Source: Bacillus alveayuensis (lineage in GTDB: Bacteria; Bacillota; Bacilli; Bacillales; Aeribacillaceae). From it: a stretch of 64,000 bases of DNA. The notes under the pieces are model-generated. The model was given only the letters and a program-made list of their open reading frames with translations. It made no database searches and was not told the origin of the DNA. A program made the translations under genes and the position numbers. This document shows, one piece after another, positions 51,583 to 62,233 of the stretch. The stretch spans positions 1-64,000 of the forward strand of contig JAUSTR010000006.1 in NCBI GenBank assembly GCA_030812955.1, read 5' to 3'. Within the stretch, counting starts at the first letter, position 1, and the number at the start of each line of letters is the position of its first letter.

Positions 51583-52824
51583 TTATCCTTCTAACAATAA
51601 TTGTTCTGGATCTTCAAGAAGTTCTTTGATCGTTGCTAAGAAGCTTACTGCTTCTTTCCCATCAATAATACGATGGTCGTAAGATAAAGCAATGTACATC
51701 ATTGGGCGATTTTCGATGCGTTCTTCATCAATAGCTACTGGACGCAGCTGAATTTTATGCATCCCTAAAATACCGACTTGTGGTCCATTTAAAATTGGGG
51801 TCGAAAGTAAGGATCCAAAAATTCCGCCATTCGTAATCGTAAACGTACCACCTTGTAATTCTTTTAAAGTCAATTTATTGCTTCGCGCTTTTTTTGCTAA
51901 TTCAGCAATTTCACGTTCGATTTGTGCAAATGTTAATCGATCGGCATCGCGAACAACTGGAACAACAAGCCCTTCATCTGTAGAAACTGCAACTCCGATA
52001 TCATAATATTTTTTCAATACAATTTCATCGCCTTGGATTTCTGCATTTAATAACGGGAATTTTTTCAAAGCTGCTACTACTGCCTTTGTAAAGAAGGACA
52101 TAAATCCAAGTCGTACATCGTGTTGTTCAAAAAATTGTTCTTTGCGACGTTTCCGAATGTTCATGACGGCTGTCATGTCAACTTCATTGAAGGTTGTTAG
52201 CATTGCAGCTGTATGCTGTACTTCAACAAGGCGTTTCGCAATCGTTTGACGACGGCGTGTCATCCGAATTCTTTCCACTCGATTTGAGTCTTCCACTGAC
52301 GCTACATTTTGCTGCTGCTTTGGAACTTGAACCTCTTGTACTTTCGGCTCTGATTTTGGAGCTTCATATGCTTCAATATCTTGTTTACGAACTCTTCCTA
52401 ATGGATCACGTGTAGGGACCGCATTTAAATCAATCCCTTTTTCACGAGCAAGTTTACGAGCCGCAGGTGAAGCAATTGGACGATGATTATTGTCGCCGTT
52501 TTCTTCCTCTTCTGTGATCTCTTCCTTGACAGCTTCTTCTTTTTTCCCTTCTTGAACCGGGTTTTCAGATGCTTGTTCTACACCTTCTCCACTTTCATCA
52601 ATAATTCCAATAACTTCTCCTACTTCTACTGTATCTCCTTCATTTTTAAGGATTTCTTTTAATACGCCACTATGCTCTGCAGTAATTTCAACATTTACTT
52701 TGTCCGTTTCAAGTTCTAAAATGTATTCACCTTTTTCAATTTTATCCCCTGGTTTCTTTAACCAACCGGAAATCGTACCTTCTAAAATCGACTCAGCAAG
52801 TTCTGGAACTTTAATTTCAGCCAT
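51583..52824 (-). CDS. odhB: Dihydrolipoyllysine-residue succinyltransferase (E2 of 2-oxoglutarate dehydrogenase)
   Basis: 413 residues from ATG 52824, with AAGGGGG 8 bases upstream. Lipoyl domain (about 1-77, lipoylated lysine in ETDKVNVE), acidic linker, E3-binding domain ([16 protein letters not shown]), a second linker, and the catalytic domain ending with the [13 protein letters not shown] active-site histidine. It transfers the succinyl group to CoA in the TCA cycle. It starts 17 bases after odhA. Confidence 0.96.
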   Translation of the reverse strand: MAEIKVPELAESILEGTISGWLKKPGDKIEKGEYILELETDKVNVEITAEHSGVLKEILKNEGDTVEVGEVIGIIDESGEGVEQASENPVQEGKKEEAVKEEITEEEENGDNNHRPIASPAARKLAREKGIDLNAVPTRDPLGRVRKQDIEAYEAPKSEPKVQEVQVPKQQQNVASVEDSNRVERIRMTRRRQTIAKRLVEVQHTAAMLTTFNEVDMTAVMNIRKRRKEQFFEQHDVRLGFMSFFTKAVVAALKKFPLLNAEIQGDEIVLKKYYDIGVAVSTDEGLVVPVVRDADRLTFAQIEREIAELAKKARSNKLTLKELQGGTFTITNGGIFGSLLSTPILNGPQVGILGMHKIQLRPVAIDEERIENRPMMYIALSYDHRIIDGKEAVSFLATIKELLEDPEQLLLEG

Positions 52825-52841
52825 GATCAATTCCCCCTTGT

Positions 52842-55685
52842 TTATTTCCGTGTTAGCGCTTCGGTAACGATACGATTTTGTTCTTTTTTATGAACGTTTG
52901 GATCTCCTTCCGCAGGGCTAGAGCGACGAAGACGACCAATATATTTTACATCGACTCCTTCAGGTGCGATGCTGCGAAGCTGAGGATCCATAAAAGTCCA
53001 AGACCCCATATTCATTGGTTCCTCTTGTACCCAAACAATTTCCTCAAGATTTTGGAATCGTTGGAACAATTGCTCAAGATGCTTTTTCGGAAATGGATAA
53101 ATCTCTTCGATGCGAACAATATGAAGCCAATCTAGAGATTTTTGCTTCGCCACTCGGTCGGCCAAATCAATGGCTACTTTTCCTGTACATAAAAGAATTC
53201 TTTTTACTGCATCTGGATTAGAACCAAGTCCTTCTTGTTCAATGATCGGTTTAAATTCTCCAGAAACGAGCTCATGCACATCCGATACTGTATGTGGATT
53301 ACGTAATAAGCTTTTCGGTGTCATAATAATAAGAGGACGAACTTCTTCTCTCATTAAGACCGCAGCTTGTCTACGTAAAATATGGAAATATTGGGCTGCT
53401 GTTGTAACATTGGCAACCGTCCAGTTATTTTCAGCTGCTAACTGCAAGTAGCGTTCGAGACGTCCGCTAGAATGCTCAGGACCTTGCCCTTCAAAGCCGT
53501 GTGGAAGAAGCATCACTAATCCAGATTTTTGTCCCCATTTAGCTCGTCCAGCTGATATAAATTGGTCAAACATCACTTGTGCGACATTTGCGAAATCGCC
53601 AAATTGTGCTTCCCAAAGAACTAATGTTTCTGGTGCATATACATTATACCCATATTCAAATCCTAAAACAGACACTTCAGATAATGGGCTGTTGTGGATC
53701 GCAAAGGAAGCCTTTACATTCGACATGCGATGAAGCGGAGAATACGTTTCTCCTGTTTTCACATCATGTAAAACGAGATGGCGATGTGCAAACGTTCCAC
53801 GTTCTGAATCTTGGCCAGTAATACGGATAGGTGTGCCGTCTTTTAATATAGATGCAAATGCAAAAGCTTCCGCTAGCGACCAATCAACCTTTCCTTCATC
53901 CGAAAATACTTTAGCGCGACGCTCTAATATTCGCTGTAATTTTTTGAAAGGATTAAAGCCTTCTGGCCACGCAATAAGCTCTTGATTAATTGTGTTTAAT
54001 ACTTCGATCGGAACACTTGTGTCTACCTTCGGCAAACCACAAATAACCTTTTCTGGAACTTGTATATCTCCAACTTCATCTTTCCGCTCTGGAACTTTTT
54101 TGAACGCTTCCTGCAGCTTATCGGCTACATCTTGCTGGAATTTTTCTACCTCATCATTTGAAACAATTCCTTCACGAACCAATCGTTCGGCATACAATGC
54201 CCGAATCGTGTCATGATTTTGAATTTTTTCATACAATAACGGATTGGTCGCAACAGGCTCATCCATTTCGTTATGGCCGTAGCGTCGATATCCGATTAAA
54301 TCTATTAAGAAGTCTTTATTAAATCTCTGACGGTATAAATGAGCAATGTATATAGCGGCTAAGCATGCTTCAGGATCATCTGCATTTACGTGAACGATTG
54401 GGATCTCGAATCCTTTCGCTAAATCGCTAGCATACTTGGTCGATCTTGAATCTCGGCTTTCCGTCGTAAAACCGATCATGTTATTGGCGATAATGTGAAT
54501 CGTTCCGCCTGTTTTATAGCCAGTTAATTGGCTTAAGTTCAAGGTTTCTGCCACAACACCTTCACCAGGAAAAGCAGCGTCACCATGAATTAAAACTGCC
54601 ATCGACTTTTGAACATCTTGCTCTGGATATCCGCCTTTTGTTCGATCATCTTGAGCAGCTCGTGTATAACCTTCCACAATAGGGTCAATAAATTCAAGAT
54701 GACTTGGGTTATTCGCTAGTGTTAAGCGGGCGCGAACAATATTATCGTCTTTTATTTGCTTATCGGCTCCTAAATGATATTTAACATCTCCACTCCAGCC
54801 GTAGTTAATTCCAATGGATCCTTCAGATGGTACAAGCTCTTTGTTCGGTGCATGTTGAAACTCAGAAAAAATTAATTCATATGGTTTCCCTAATACATGG
54901 GCAAGTACACTTAAACGGCCGCGGTGTGCCATACCGATGTTAATATTTGTCGTTCCATTTTGAACAGCTTCAGATATAAGCTCATCGAGCATTGGCACTA
55001 ACATATCCAGCCCTTCTATGGAAAAACGCTTTTGGCCAACAAACGTCCGATGTAAAAAATTTTCAAAGCCTTCAACTTCAGATAACCGTTTTAAAATAGC
55101 AATTCGTTTTTCAATGGATAAATCACGGAAGATTTTTCCTGATTCAACCATTTCATTAAGCCATTGTTTTTCTTCAAGATTATGGACATGTTGAAATTCA
55201 AAGGCAATCGATTTTGTATATATGTCTTTCAAATAATTAATTGCATCAACGCCATTTTGAACATTACTAGGTGCGTCCTTACATAAAATGCTTGCTGGAA
55301 TTTCTTTTAAATCTTCGACCGTTAAACCGTATCTAGACGGGTCAAGTACATTTGTGTCTCCATGTTTAATTCCCATCGGGTAAATAGATGCATTTAAATG
55401 TCCGTATGTACGGATGTCTTCAGCAAATTTGACAGCTTTTGCTACTTTTTGCAATTTAGAAATGCTGACGGACATTTGGAGTGCTTGAGTAGTCTTGGAA
55501 CTTCCATTCACTTCCACTTGCTCAACCGTTTCAGGAGCTCCCCAAGCAGCAAACATGTTCCGAATGTCATCATCAACGGAATTTGGATCTTGTAAGTACT
55601 GTTCATAAAGTTCCATGACATAACCTAAATTTGGACCGTGAAAATTTTGCCATGGATAATGACGATTAGCTGAATTTTCTTCCAT
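52842..55685 (-). CDS. odhA: 2-oxoglutarate dehydrogenase E1 component
   Basis: 947 residues, full length. Thiamine-diphosphate enzyme with [33 protein letters not shown] and the C-terminal [17 protein letters not shown] motif of the E1o family. It decarboxylates 2-oxoglutarate and reductively succinylates the lipoyl group of OdhB. First gene of the odhAB operon; GGGGG precedes the ATG at 10 bases. Confidence 0.97.
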   Translation of the reverse strand: MEENSANRHYPWQNFHGPNLGYVMELYEQYLQDPNSVDDDIRNMFAAWGAPETVEQVEVNGSSKTTQALQMSVSISKLQKVAKAVKFAEDIRTYGHLNASIYPMGIKHGDTNVLDPSRYGLTVEDLKEIPASILCKDAPSNVQNGVDAINYLKDIYTKSIAFEFQHVHNLEEKQWLNEMVESGKIFRDLSIEKRIAILKRLSEVEGFENFLHRTFVGQKRFSIEGLDMLVPMLDELISEAVQNGTTNINIGMAHRGRLSVLAHVLGKPYELIFSEFQHAPNKELVPSEGSIGINYGWSGDVKYHLGADKQIKDDNIVRARLTLANNPSHLEFIDPIVEGYTRAAQDDRTKGGYPEQDVQKSMAVLIHGDAAFPGEGVVAETLNLSQLTGYKTGGTIHIIANNMIGFTTESRDSRSTKYASDLAKGFEIPIVHVNADDPEACLAAIYIAHLYRQRFNKDFLIDLIGYRRYGHNEMDEPVATNPLLYEKIQNHDTIRALYAERLVREGIVSNDEVEKFQQDVADKLQEAFKKVPERKDEVGDIQVPEKVICGLPKVDTSVPIEVLNTINQELIAWPEGFNPFKKLQRILERRAKVFSDEGKVDWSLAEAFAFASILKDGTPIRITGQDSERGTFAHRHLVLHDVKTGETYSPLHRMSNVKASFAIHNSPLSEVSVLGFEYGYNVYAPETLVLWEAQFGDFANVAQVMFDQFISAGRAKWGQKSGLVMLLPHGFEGQGPEHSSGRLERYLQLAAENNWTVANVTTAAQYFHILRRQAAVLMREEVRPLIIMTPKSLLRNPHTVSDVHELVSGEFKPIIEQEGLGSNPDAVKRILLCTGKVAIDLADRVAKQKSLDWLHIVRIEEIYPFPKKHLEQLFQRFQNLEEIVWVQEEPMNMGSWTFMDPQLRSIAPEGVDVKYIGRLRRSSPAEGDPNVHKKEQNRIVTEALTRK

Positions 55686-56097
55686 CTCGCGAAAACCCCC
55701 AATGATCTCTTAATCATTAGAATCATGAATGAATTCTGAAAAGTTACGGTTAAAAGCCTTCTATACCATGTCATCCATAACAAACTAGCCGTTATGAATC
55801 ATGATCGTATAAAACGCTTCCAAGTGATATTTTAACACTATTTACTCTATTACACCAATAAAAATTGTTTAAAAATAAACATTATCAGAAAAAAGAAATT
55901 ACTTTTATAAAATTTTTAATATTTAGATTTTTATATCATTTTCATTTATGAAAAAAGGGGATCCATAATGTCCCCTCATCTATCAAAATTTATTATTTAA
56001 TAATACTAATCATCAAACATTTCAACAAAAACTTATGTAAAAAAATAAAGCGACAACTAGCCAATAGTTGTCGTTCCAAAAAGTGATTGAGACGAGT
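55686..56097. other. Gene-free stretch upstream of odhA
   Basis: It holds the odhA leader and promoter region, for which no clear named operator was seen, and two hairpins: the cwlS-like terminator (56051..56073) and a second one at 55951..55975, GGGGA / TCCCC followed on the minus strand by six T. The 75 bases between the two hairpins carry no gene. Confidence 0.5.
56051..56073 (-). terminator. Terminator after the LysM-NlpC/P60 gene
   Basis: CGACAACTA / TAGTTGTCG perfect 9-bp stem, followed on the minus strand by CTTTATTTTTTT. Confidence 0.88.
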
Positions 56098-57153
56098 TTA
56101 TTCAAAATATCGTTTTGCTCCTAAATAACGTTCTTTCCAATAAGAACTGCTTAAATCGGATATTGTGACACCGCCTGATCCTGCATGTATAAACGCTCCA
56201 TTCCCTAAATAAATTCCTAAATGAGACGGTCCAGGCTTATATGTTTCAAAAAAGACAAAATCACCGACAGCAGGATCATTAACTGTTTTCATCATTTCCC
56301 AATATCCAGCTGTACTTAATCTAGAAATTGATGTTACTTTATTCATAACATAGTAAATAAAGCCACTGCAATCAAACCCTGCTGGAGTATTGCCCCCCCA
56401 TTTATAAGGTGTACCGATTAGCTTTTTCGCTTCTTGTATCATAACAAGCACTTTTCCGTTGATTACAGTTGAATTGGATTGGTTTGCCGTCGTTTGCGTT
56501 GGCTGAGTAGATGCTTTGCTAGCTTGTCCGGAAACTTTGAGTATTTGTCCAGGATAAATAACATCTGACGATAATTGATTTAAGGCTTTTAATTGCGTTA
56601 CAGTCGTATTGTATGCATTAGCAATTTTCCATAAAGAGTCGCCCGTTTTGACTGTATATGTACTAGTTTGTTGGCTACTGGAAGCTTTTGAACGATCAGA
56701 TGGAGTCGAGTTTTTTTCTGTAGACTGATTTTCTATTTTTGAGATTTTTAAGATTTGACCCGGATAAATAACATCGCTTTCTAATTGATTGACCGCTTTT
56801 AACTCTGTTACCGTCATTTGAAATTTCTTCGCAATTTTCCATAAAGAATCCCCTCTAACAACCGTATATGTACTCGGTTTCATTTCCGTAGGCTTCGCGG
56901 AATTTGTTGTTATTGATTCATTCGTAGTGGACATAGCTTTAGTAGGAATTTGTAGTACTTGTCCTACATGAATGATATCGCTTGTCAGACGATTGGCTTC
57001 TTTAATGGCTGAAATCGAAATATTATATTTTTGTGAAATTGACCATAACGTATCACCAGATTGTACTTTCATACTTTCAGCAGAAGCAAGATTACTAAAC
57101 ATGGTCGAGCCAAATACAGCCGATGTCGTTAAACCGATTATTTTCCATTTCAT
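56098..57153 (-). CDS. LysM / NlpC-P60 D,L-endopeptidase (CwlS/LytE-like)
   Basis: 351 residues. Signal peptide (about 1-25, cleavage near ASAES), three LysM domains (about 28-71, 95-138 and 166-209) joined by Ser/Thr-rich linkers, and a C-terminal NlpC/P60 domain with catalytic cysteine in FDCSGFIYYV and histidine in HLGIYLGNG. It cuts the D-glutamate-meso-DAP bond of peptidoglycan outside the cell, in cell separation or elongation. Three LysM domains resemble LytE; location beside odhA matches cwlS (yojL) of B. subtilis. Confidence 0.9.
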   Translation of the reverse strand: MKWKIIGLTTSAVFGSTMFSNLASAESMKVQSGDTLWSISQKYNISISAIKEANRLTSDIIHVGQVLQIPTKAMSTTNESITTNSAKPTEMKPSTYTVVRGDSLWKIAKKFQMTVTELKAVNQLESDVIYPGQILKISKIENQSTEKNSTPSDRSKASSSQQTSTYTVKTGDSLWKIANAYNTTVTQLKALNQLSSDVIYPGQILKVSGQASKASTQPTQTTANQSNSTVINGKVLVMIQEAKKLIGTPYKWGGNTPAGFDCSGFIYYVMNKVTSISRLSTAGYWEMMKTVNDPAVGDFVFFETYKPGPSHLGIYLGNGAFIHAGSGGVTISDLSSSYWKERYLGAKRYFE

Positions 57154-57546
57154 CCGACAAGTTACCTCCTATTGAACCTATTATTTAGGACTATTTTACT
57201 AAAAATGTCCTTAAACACTATAAAACTCATCATTTATCATATTTTACCTTTTGTAGTATAAGAAATCGGTCGAAGTTTGATGGTGATGGACGAAAAACTC
57301 TGTCATTTATTGATGAATTTAAAAGAAATATGAAAAAATATTGTACTCTCTTTTATTATCGGAAGCGCTGTGAAAAAATTTAACACAATACTGCCTAGTT
57401 TTTTATAATTTTCATTTTTATGGTACATCCTTATTAAGGTGAAGGTATTTTAGAAAAAATTTATGATCAAGCAATATTTGTCAACGTTCTCCCTATCATT
57501 TATAATTTTTTTCATAAAACAGTAGATTTGAATCGAGGTCAAAAAT
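57154..57546. other. Divergent intergenic region
   Basis: Divergent promoters for the LysM hydrolase (minus) and the MATE gene (plus) must lie here. No c-di-AMP (ydaO) riboswitch, WalR box pair or perfect cre was recognised. A GGAAGCGCTGTGAA stretch near 57360 only partly matches cre. Confidence 0.4.
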
Positions 57547-58908
57547 ATGGATAAAATAACCCCTCTTCAAGATAAGCTGAAACATTTGCTCATCATTTTT
57601 GTTCCTATTTTTCTTTCACAAATGAGTTTATATGCAATGAATTTTTTTGATACGGCGATGTCTGGACGGGTGGGAGCAGATGATTTAGCTGGCGTCGCTA
57701 TCGGATCAAGCTTATGGGTACCAGTGTATACGGGGTTAAGCGGAATATTGCTTGCGATTACTCCTATAGCAGCACAACTCATTGGGGCGAAAAAACAAGA
57801 TATGGTCCCTTTTTCCATTATTCAAGGATTATATTTATCCATTTTTATTTCGATCGTTGTCATTTTCATTGGCATCGCTTCGCTTGATACTATCCTACAA
57901 TTCATGAGTTTAACCGATAAAGTACGTCACATTGCGAAAGAATATTTAGTCGCACTATCATTTGGGATTGTTCCCTTATTTGCTAGTTCAGTATTTCGCA
58001 GTTTTATAGATTCATTAGGGCAAACGCGTGTAACGATGTTGATCATCGTTGCGTCATTGCCAATTAATATCTTATTTAATTACTTATTTATTTTCGGTTC
58101 TTTTGGATTTCCAAAATTAGGGGGGATTGGTGCTGGGATTGCTTCTGCCATTACATATTGGTTTATTTTTCTTTTGTCTGTCGTGATCATTATAAAGCAG
58201 CCACCTTTTTCTCATTATCAAATTTTTCATCGATTTTACCGTGTTTCTCTTGCAAAATGGAAAGGAATTTTAAAAATAGGAGTTCCAATTGGGCTATCCA
58301 TTTTTTTTGAAACGAGTATTTTTGCAGCTGTTACACTATTAATGAGTGATTACGATACCGTGACGATCGCTTCTCACCAAGCAGCTTTAAATTTCGCTTC
58401 TTTGTTATATATGTTGCCACTAAGCATTTCCATGGCTTTAACAATTGTCGTCGGTTATGAAATCGGGGCGAAACGTTCAAAAGATGCGAAGCAATATAGT
58501 GTTATCGGTATTACATTGGCCGTATGTCTATCGTTATTATCAGCCGCCGTTATATATTTTTATAAACAACCTATTGCCAGTTTGTATACAGATGAAATGA
58601 CGGTGTTAACGCTAACTCAACAGTTTTTAATGTATGCAATCTTTTTTCAAATCTTCGATGCTATTCAAGCACCTATTCAAGGAATTTTACGCGGCTATAA
58701 AGACGTCAATGCCGCTTTTATCATTTCACTCATTTCTTATTGGGTTATTGGATTGCCGTTTGGATATTTGCTTGCGAATTACACCTACTTTCATGCTTTC
58801 GGCTATTGGATTGGCTTAATTTCTGGATTAGCTGCTGGTGCGATTGGTTTAACGGTTAGATTGCGAATTGTACAAAAAAGGTTTGTTGAAAAGGGAGACT
58901 TAGCTTGA
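57547..58908 (+). CDS. MATE-family efflux transporter (YojI/NorM-like)
   Basis: 453 residues, twelve hydrophobic segments in two MatE repeats; MNFFDTAMSGRVGADDLAGVAIG is the first-repeat motif, APIQGILRGYKD the second-half motif. It exports cationic compounds with sodium or protons. Synteny with bshB2 and yojF supports equivalence to B. subtilis YojI. GAGGTC precedes the ATG. Distinct from the MATE protein at 10186. Confidence 0.9.
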   Translation: MDKITPLQDKLKHLLIIFVPIFLSQMSLYAMNFFDTAMSGRVGADDLAGVAIGSSLWVPVYTGLSGILLAITPIAAQLIGAKKQDMVPFSIIQGLYLSIFISIVVIFIGIASLDTILQFMSLTDKVRHIAKEYLVALSFGIVPLFASSVFRSFIDSLGQTRVTMLIIVASLPINILFNYLFIFGSFGFPKLGGIGAGIASAITYWFIFLLSVVIIIKQPPFSHYQIFHRFYRVSLAKWKGILKIGVPIGLSIFFETSIFAAVTLLMSDYDTVTIASHQAALNFASLLYMLPLSISMALTIVVGYEIGAKRSKDAKQYSVIGITLAVCLSLLSAAVIYFYKQPIASLYTDEMTVLTLTQQFLMYAIFFQIFDAIQAPIQGILRGYKDVNAAFIISLISYWVIGLPFGYLLANYTYFHAFGYWIGLISGLAAGAIGLTVRLRIVQKRFVEKGDLA

Positions 58909-58946
58909 CTTACACTACATCCAATAAACTTTTGTCACGAATTACA

Positions 58947-58976
58947 AAGAGCGAGCTTATTATATAGCTCGCTCTT
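58947..58976. terminator. Bidirectional terminator between MATE gene and bshB2
   Basis: AAGAGCGAGCT / AGCTCGCTCTT perfect 11-bp stem with an 8-base loop, between convergent genes. Confidence 0.88.
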
Positions 58977-58981
58977 ATCCA

Positions 58982-59632
58982 TTAATCATCCCATTTATAT
59001 GTCCAAAATACTTCTTGGTTAAGCAATTGTTTAAGTCTTTCGTTTTGTTCGATATTTTCCACCATCCAGAACGTTTGTGATTGGTGAGCTTTAATGGCTT
59101 TCAGCTTTAGATCAGCCACTTCCCGAATATCGATTAAGACGTCTGGATAGCCAATATGTTCAAAACGGTCATTTGAAAAGGCAATACAATAAACTATAGG
59201 ACGTTTTTCCTTTTCAATTCGTTTAACAGCACGAATCACTGCTGCTCCACATGCATCATGGTCAGGATGTACGGCAAACCCTGGATAGAAGGTAACAATA
59301 TGGGTTGGTTGAACTTCCTCGATAATCTCAAGAAAATGATTCGCCAATTTCTCATCATCTTCAAACTCAAGTGTTTTATCTCGATAGCCAAGCATGCGAA
59401 GATCCGTTATGTCTAATATTTTCGCAACTTCTAATAGCTCTTTTTTCCGTATGTCACGCAATGTTTCACGATTAGCCATAACCGGTTTCCCCATACTGCG
59501 CCCCATTTCTCCTAATGTTGCACAGGCATATGTAACAGGAACTTGTTGTTTTCGTTTTAATGAAATCAATCCAGCTACTCCTAAAGCTTCATCATCAGGA
59601 TGTGGTAATATGACGAGTAAATGCTCTTTCAT
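58982..59632 (-). CDS. bshB2: Bacillithiol biosynthesis deacetylase
   Basis: 216 residues, PIG-L/LmbE family. Zinc motif HPDDE (about 11-15) and the distal HPDHDACG motif are present. It removes the acetyl group from GlcNAc-malate in bacillithiol synthesis; BshB2 is one of two deacetylases in Bacillus and may also have amidase activity. It follows yojF by 16 bases, as in B. subtilis. AAAGGGG precedes the ATG. Confidence 0.92.
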   Translation of the reverse strand: MKEHLLVILPHPDDEALGVAGLISLKRKQQVPVTYACATLGEMGRSMGKPVMANRETLRDIRKKELLEVAKILDITDLRMLGYRDKTLEFEDDEKLANHFLEIIEEVQPTHIVTFYPGFAVHPDHDACGAAVIRAVKRIEKEKRPIVYCIAFSNDRFEHIGYPDVLIDIREVADLKLKAIKAHQSQTFWMVENIEQNERLKQLLNQEVFWTYKWDD

Positions 59633-59648
59633 TTTTTTAACCCCTTTA

Positions 59649-59996
59649 TTAAGAAAATGGTGTTTTGCTTATTTGTAAGGCAATTGCCAACTTTCCATCA
59701 TGATCGTGTCCAGCTAATAATAAACGATCTTGTTCGTCAAACGTAAAATCTGTTAGACCTTCTGCATAAACCCAACCATCTTCTAATTTTAGCCCAACTC
59801 GATAAGGGCCTTTTCCTTTAATTTTTGCTAGTGTATATTTGACTTTAGCATTTCGGATAAAAGCAACAACCGTCATACTTTTCTCATTGTTATGTGCATG
59901 GTAGGCACCTGTTGTCGTTTCTAAATGAATATACACCTCTTTATTGACAAAATAATCCAATAGTGATTGCACTTCTTCTCGTACAATGGCTTTCAA
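59649..59996 (-). CDS. yojF: YojF/DUF1806 family protein
   Basis: 115 residues, predicted beta-rich and soluble. The family features HLETTTGAYHAHNNEK and KIKGKGPYRVGLKL are present. It is conserved next to bshB2 in Bacillaceae; structure-based function is not known, but the link to bacillithiol is strong by gene order. TTG start with AGGAGG 8 bases upstream, directly abutting the preceding gene. Confidence 0.88.
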   Translation of the reverse strand: MKAIVREEVQSLLDYFVNKEVYIHLETTTGAYHAHNNEKSMTVVAFIRNAKVKYTLAKIKGKGPYRVGLKLEDGWVYAEGLTDFTFDEQDRLLLAGHDHDGKLAIALQISKTPFS

Positions 59997-60272
59997 TTAC
60001 GAGTCCTCCTTTTTCAAAACACGATCAAATAGTTTCGTATGTAGTTCAATAAGATCGAGCTTTTCACGATCTGAAAGTGATGATGAAAAAATTCTTTTTA
60101 ACGCATTCACGAATTTAACTTCTGGTCGTTGTCTTAAGCGTGGATGAGTCATTTCATCTAAAAGCTCTTTTTTGATTGCTTCTTCCAATGTCGTTTCGGA
60201 ATTATTTACTAGAGGGAGTGTGCGGTTTGACCATAGCTTACGGTAAGAAGCTAATAAACGATCATAATCCAT
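59997..60272 (-). CDS. Unknown small protein upstream of yojF
   Basis: 91 residues, helical and charged, no membrane segment: MDYDRLLASYRKLWSNRTLP start, many Arg/Lys/Glu and no cysteine. It ends where yojF begins, so the three genes (this, yojF, bshB2) probably form one transcript. AAAGGGG lies 8 bases before the ATG. No family recognised. Confidence 0.75.
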   Translation of the reverse strand: MDYDRLLASYRKLWSNRTLPLVNNSETTLEEAIKKELLDEMTHPRLRQRPEVKFVNALKRIFSSSLSDREKLDLIELHTKLFDRVLKKEDS

Positions 60273-60344
60273 CGTACATACCCCTTTACCTTTATTTTAT
60301 TATGAATACCTTTTTTCTGTAAAAGAAAATACATTTCCAAACGG

Positions 60345-60369
60345 AAAAAGGAGCCAATCGCTCCCTTTT
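60345..60369 (-). terminator. Terminator after the CstR-like gene
   Basis: On the minus strand AAAAGGGAGC / GGCTCCTTTTT, located 8 bases past the stop at 60377. Confidence 0.8.
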
Positions 60370-60376
60370 CGTCTTT

Positions 60377-60637
60377 TTATCTACTTTTAACAAGTAATTG
60401 CACAGCTTCTTCCACAAGGTGTTTTGTATCTTCACCTTTTTCAATTTGTTCCCGTACACATTTTTCTAAATTAGCACTGACAATTACTCCTATTGTACGG
60501 TCCAAAGCATTACGAGCTGCTGACATTTGAGTCACAAGCTCTTTACAGTCTTTTCCTTCCTCCATCATTTTAAGAATTCCTCTTACTTGTCCTTCAATTC
60601 GTCTTATACGATTTTTCATTTCATTTGTGTATTCCAT
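60377..60637 (-). CDS. CsoR/FrmR-family repressor, persulfide-sensor (CstR-like) type
   Basis: 86 residues, all-helical DUF156 fold starting with RIRRIEGQVRGI. Two cysteines, C31 (DCKEL) and C60 (NLEKC), sit where CstR and CsoR have theirs, but the copper-ligand histidine four residues before the second cysteine is Asn56. Loss of that ligand points away from copper sensing and towards CstR-type per/polysulfide sensing. Candidate targets are the palindromes at 8082, 8557 and 8608 beside rhodanese and glutaredoxin genes. GAGGAG precedes the ATG. Confidence 0.82.
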   Translation of the reverse strand: MEYTNEMKNRIRRIEGQVRGILKMMEEGKDCKELVTQMSAARNALDRTIGVIVSANLEKCVREQIEKGEDTKHLVEEAVQLLVKSR

Positions 60638-60693
60638 TTCCTAACTCCTCGTATATTAGATTTCCAAAAACTTAAAATTGAAAGGGAAAGAAT

Positions 60694-61617
60694 TCATTTT
60701 GCTTCATATGACTTACCCATATTGAATCGCCATCTTTTCAAAAACTTTGATTGGCTTATCGTAAATATCATTATACCACACCATATAAATGAAAATGTAA
60801 TAAAATCAATCATCGAAAATGGTTCATGAAATAGAAAAACACCCATAAGGAAGGTAAGAGTTGGGGCAATATATTGAAAAATCCCAACCATATATAGAGG
60901 AATGCGGCTAGCTCCCATCGCAAATAATAACAGCGGAATCGCCGTCACGATTCCTCCACCCATTAATAACACATTGGTCAACCAATTCCATTGAAAAAAT
61001 GCACTTTCCCCTAATGAGTGTAAATAAACTACGTAGACTATACCGGCGGGAAAAACGACAAGTGTTTCTAATGTTAAACCAAATGTTGAGTCAAGCTTCG
61101 TTACTTTTTTCGTTAATCCGTATAAACCAAATGTCATCGCAAGAAGAAGTGATATCCATGGAATTTTCCCGTATTGAATCGTTGAGTTTAGAACGCCAAT
61201 TCCTGCTACTATAAAGGCGATTTGTTGTCCACGGTTCATTTTTTCCTTTAAAAACACCACTCCTAATAAAACACTAATCAATGGATTTATATAATAGCCT
61301 AAGCTCGTTTCAAGAACGCGATCATGATTGACAGCCCATATGTAAATAAACCAGTTTACACTAATAAAAGCAGAGGACAATAACAGTGACACAGACAGTT
61401 TAGGACTTTTTAAAAGATTCGTTAGGAGATGAAGAAGTTCTTTTGATCGTTTCTGAAACATAACGAGAATGATCATAAAAATAAATGACCAAATAATACG
61501 ATGCGCTAAAATCTCCTCTGACCATACATGATCGATGAGCTTCCAATAAAGGGGTAAAATCCCCCATAATACATAGGCGAATGCTGTATATATAGATCCT
61601 AGTCTTTCATTTGCCAT
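60694..61617 (-). CDS. EamA-family permease, RarD type (YojE-like)
   Basis: 307 residues from ATG 61617, with GAGGTG 6 bases upstream. Ten hydrophobic segments in two EamA repeats; GSIYTAFAYVLWGILPLYWKL is the RarD-type start. A drug/metabolite transporter of the cytoplasmic membrane; RarD substrates are poorly known. Neighbourhood (yojF, bshB2) matches yojE in B. subtilis. Confidence 0.87.
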   Translation of the reverse strand: MANERLGSIYTAFAYVLWGILPLYWKLIDHVWSEEILAHRIIWSFIFMIILVMFQKRSKELLHLLTNLLKSPKLSVSLLLSSAFISVNWFIYIWAVNHDRVLETSLGYYINPLISVLLGVVFLKEKMNRGQQIAFIVAGIGVLNSTIQYGKIPWISLLLAMTFGLYGLTKKVTKLDSTFGLTLETLVVFPAGIVYVVYLHSLGESAFFQWNWLTNVLLMGGGIVTAIPLLLFAMGASRIPLYMVGIFQYIAPTLTFLMGVFLFHEPFSMIDFITFSFIWCGIMIFTISQSKFLKRWRFNMGKSYEAK

Positions 61618-61651
61618 GTTTAACACCTCTATTTCTCTTTTAAATAAAAGA

Positions 61652-61679
61652 ACGGTTATACTTGTTTTTTCATATATTA
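61652..61679 (+). promoter_or_regulatory. Sigma-K promoter of gerT
   Basis: AC (61652..61653), 17 bases, then CATATATTA (61671..61679), fits AC-N17-CATANNNTA. It lies 46 bases upstream of the gerT start. gerT of B. subtilis is expressed late in the mother cell. Confidence 0.6.
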
Positions 61680-61725
61680 CATTGAATCATTCAGTGAAAC
61701 ATCAATATCGAGGATGTGACTCACA

Positions 61726-62181
61726 TTGTTTCCTTGGAATCAATTTTTTCAATCGCAAAACTTTCATGACATGATGAAAAAGATGAATGCAAAAGATGTT
61801 GAAGACTACGTGAATCAAGTGATGAACGAAGTATTTCATGCCAATTTTCCAGCAAATTTTCCCTTTTTATCCCCTACCTTTTCGTCTAATGAACATAAAA
61901 AGAAGAAGGAACATGCTCCTGATGTTTTCGAAACAAATGAATTTGTATATGTAACGTTGCCCATTTCAGATGAACAAAAAAAGAATATTAAAATTCAACA
62001 TACAAACCATCATCTTTACCTTCTCCATTACCCAAATCAACAAGATCAAAAAAAGATTCTTTTGCCATCTCCAGTAAAAAGGAAAGGGACAAAAGCGTAT
62101 GTCAAAGATGGGAAATTGGAAATAAAGTTTTTAAAGAGAGAAGACCATCAATATACAGAAATCGATATTTACCCAAATTGA
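61726..62181 (+). CDS. gerT: Spore germination/coat protein GerT (Hsp20-like)
   Basis: 151 residues. MFPWNQFF start and an N-terminal helical part, then a degenerate alpha-crystallin/Hsp20-type domain (about 65-150): DVFETNEFVYVTLPI, IKIQHTNHHLYLL, LPSPVKRKGTKAYVKDG and LEIKFLK. This is the pattern of GerT, a coat protein needed for normal germination in B. subtilis. TTG start with GAGG some 12 bases upstream, slightly far. A sigma-K-type promoter precedes it and a good terminator follows. Confidence 0.82.
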   Translation: MFPWNQFFQSQNFHDMMKKMNAKDVEDYVNQVMNEVFHANFPANFPFLSPTFSSNEHKKKKEHAPDVFETNEFVYVTLPISDEQKKNIKIQHTNHHLYLLHYPNQQDQKKILLPSPVKRKGTKAYVKDGKLEIKFLKREDHQYTEIDIYPN

Positions 62182-62190
62182 AAAACGTAA

Positions 62191-62222
62191 AAAACTACCT
62201 GCTATTAAAACAGGTAGTTTTT
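62191..62222. terminator. Bidirectional terminator after gerT
   Basis: AAAACTACCTG / CAGGTAGTTTT stem with flanking A- and T-runs, between convergent genes. Confidence 0.9.
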
Positions 62223-62233
62223 TATATTCAATG

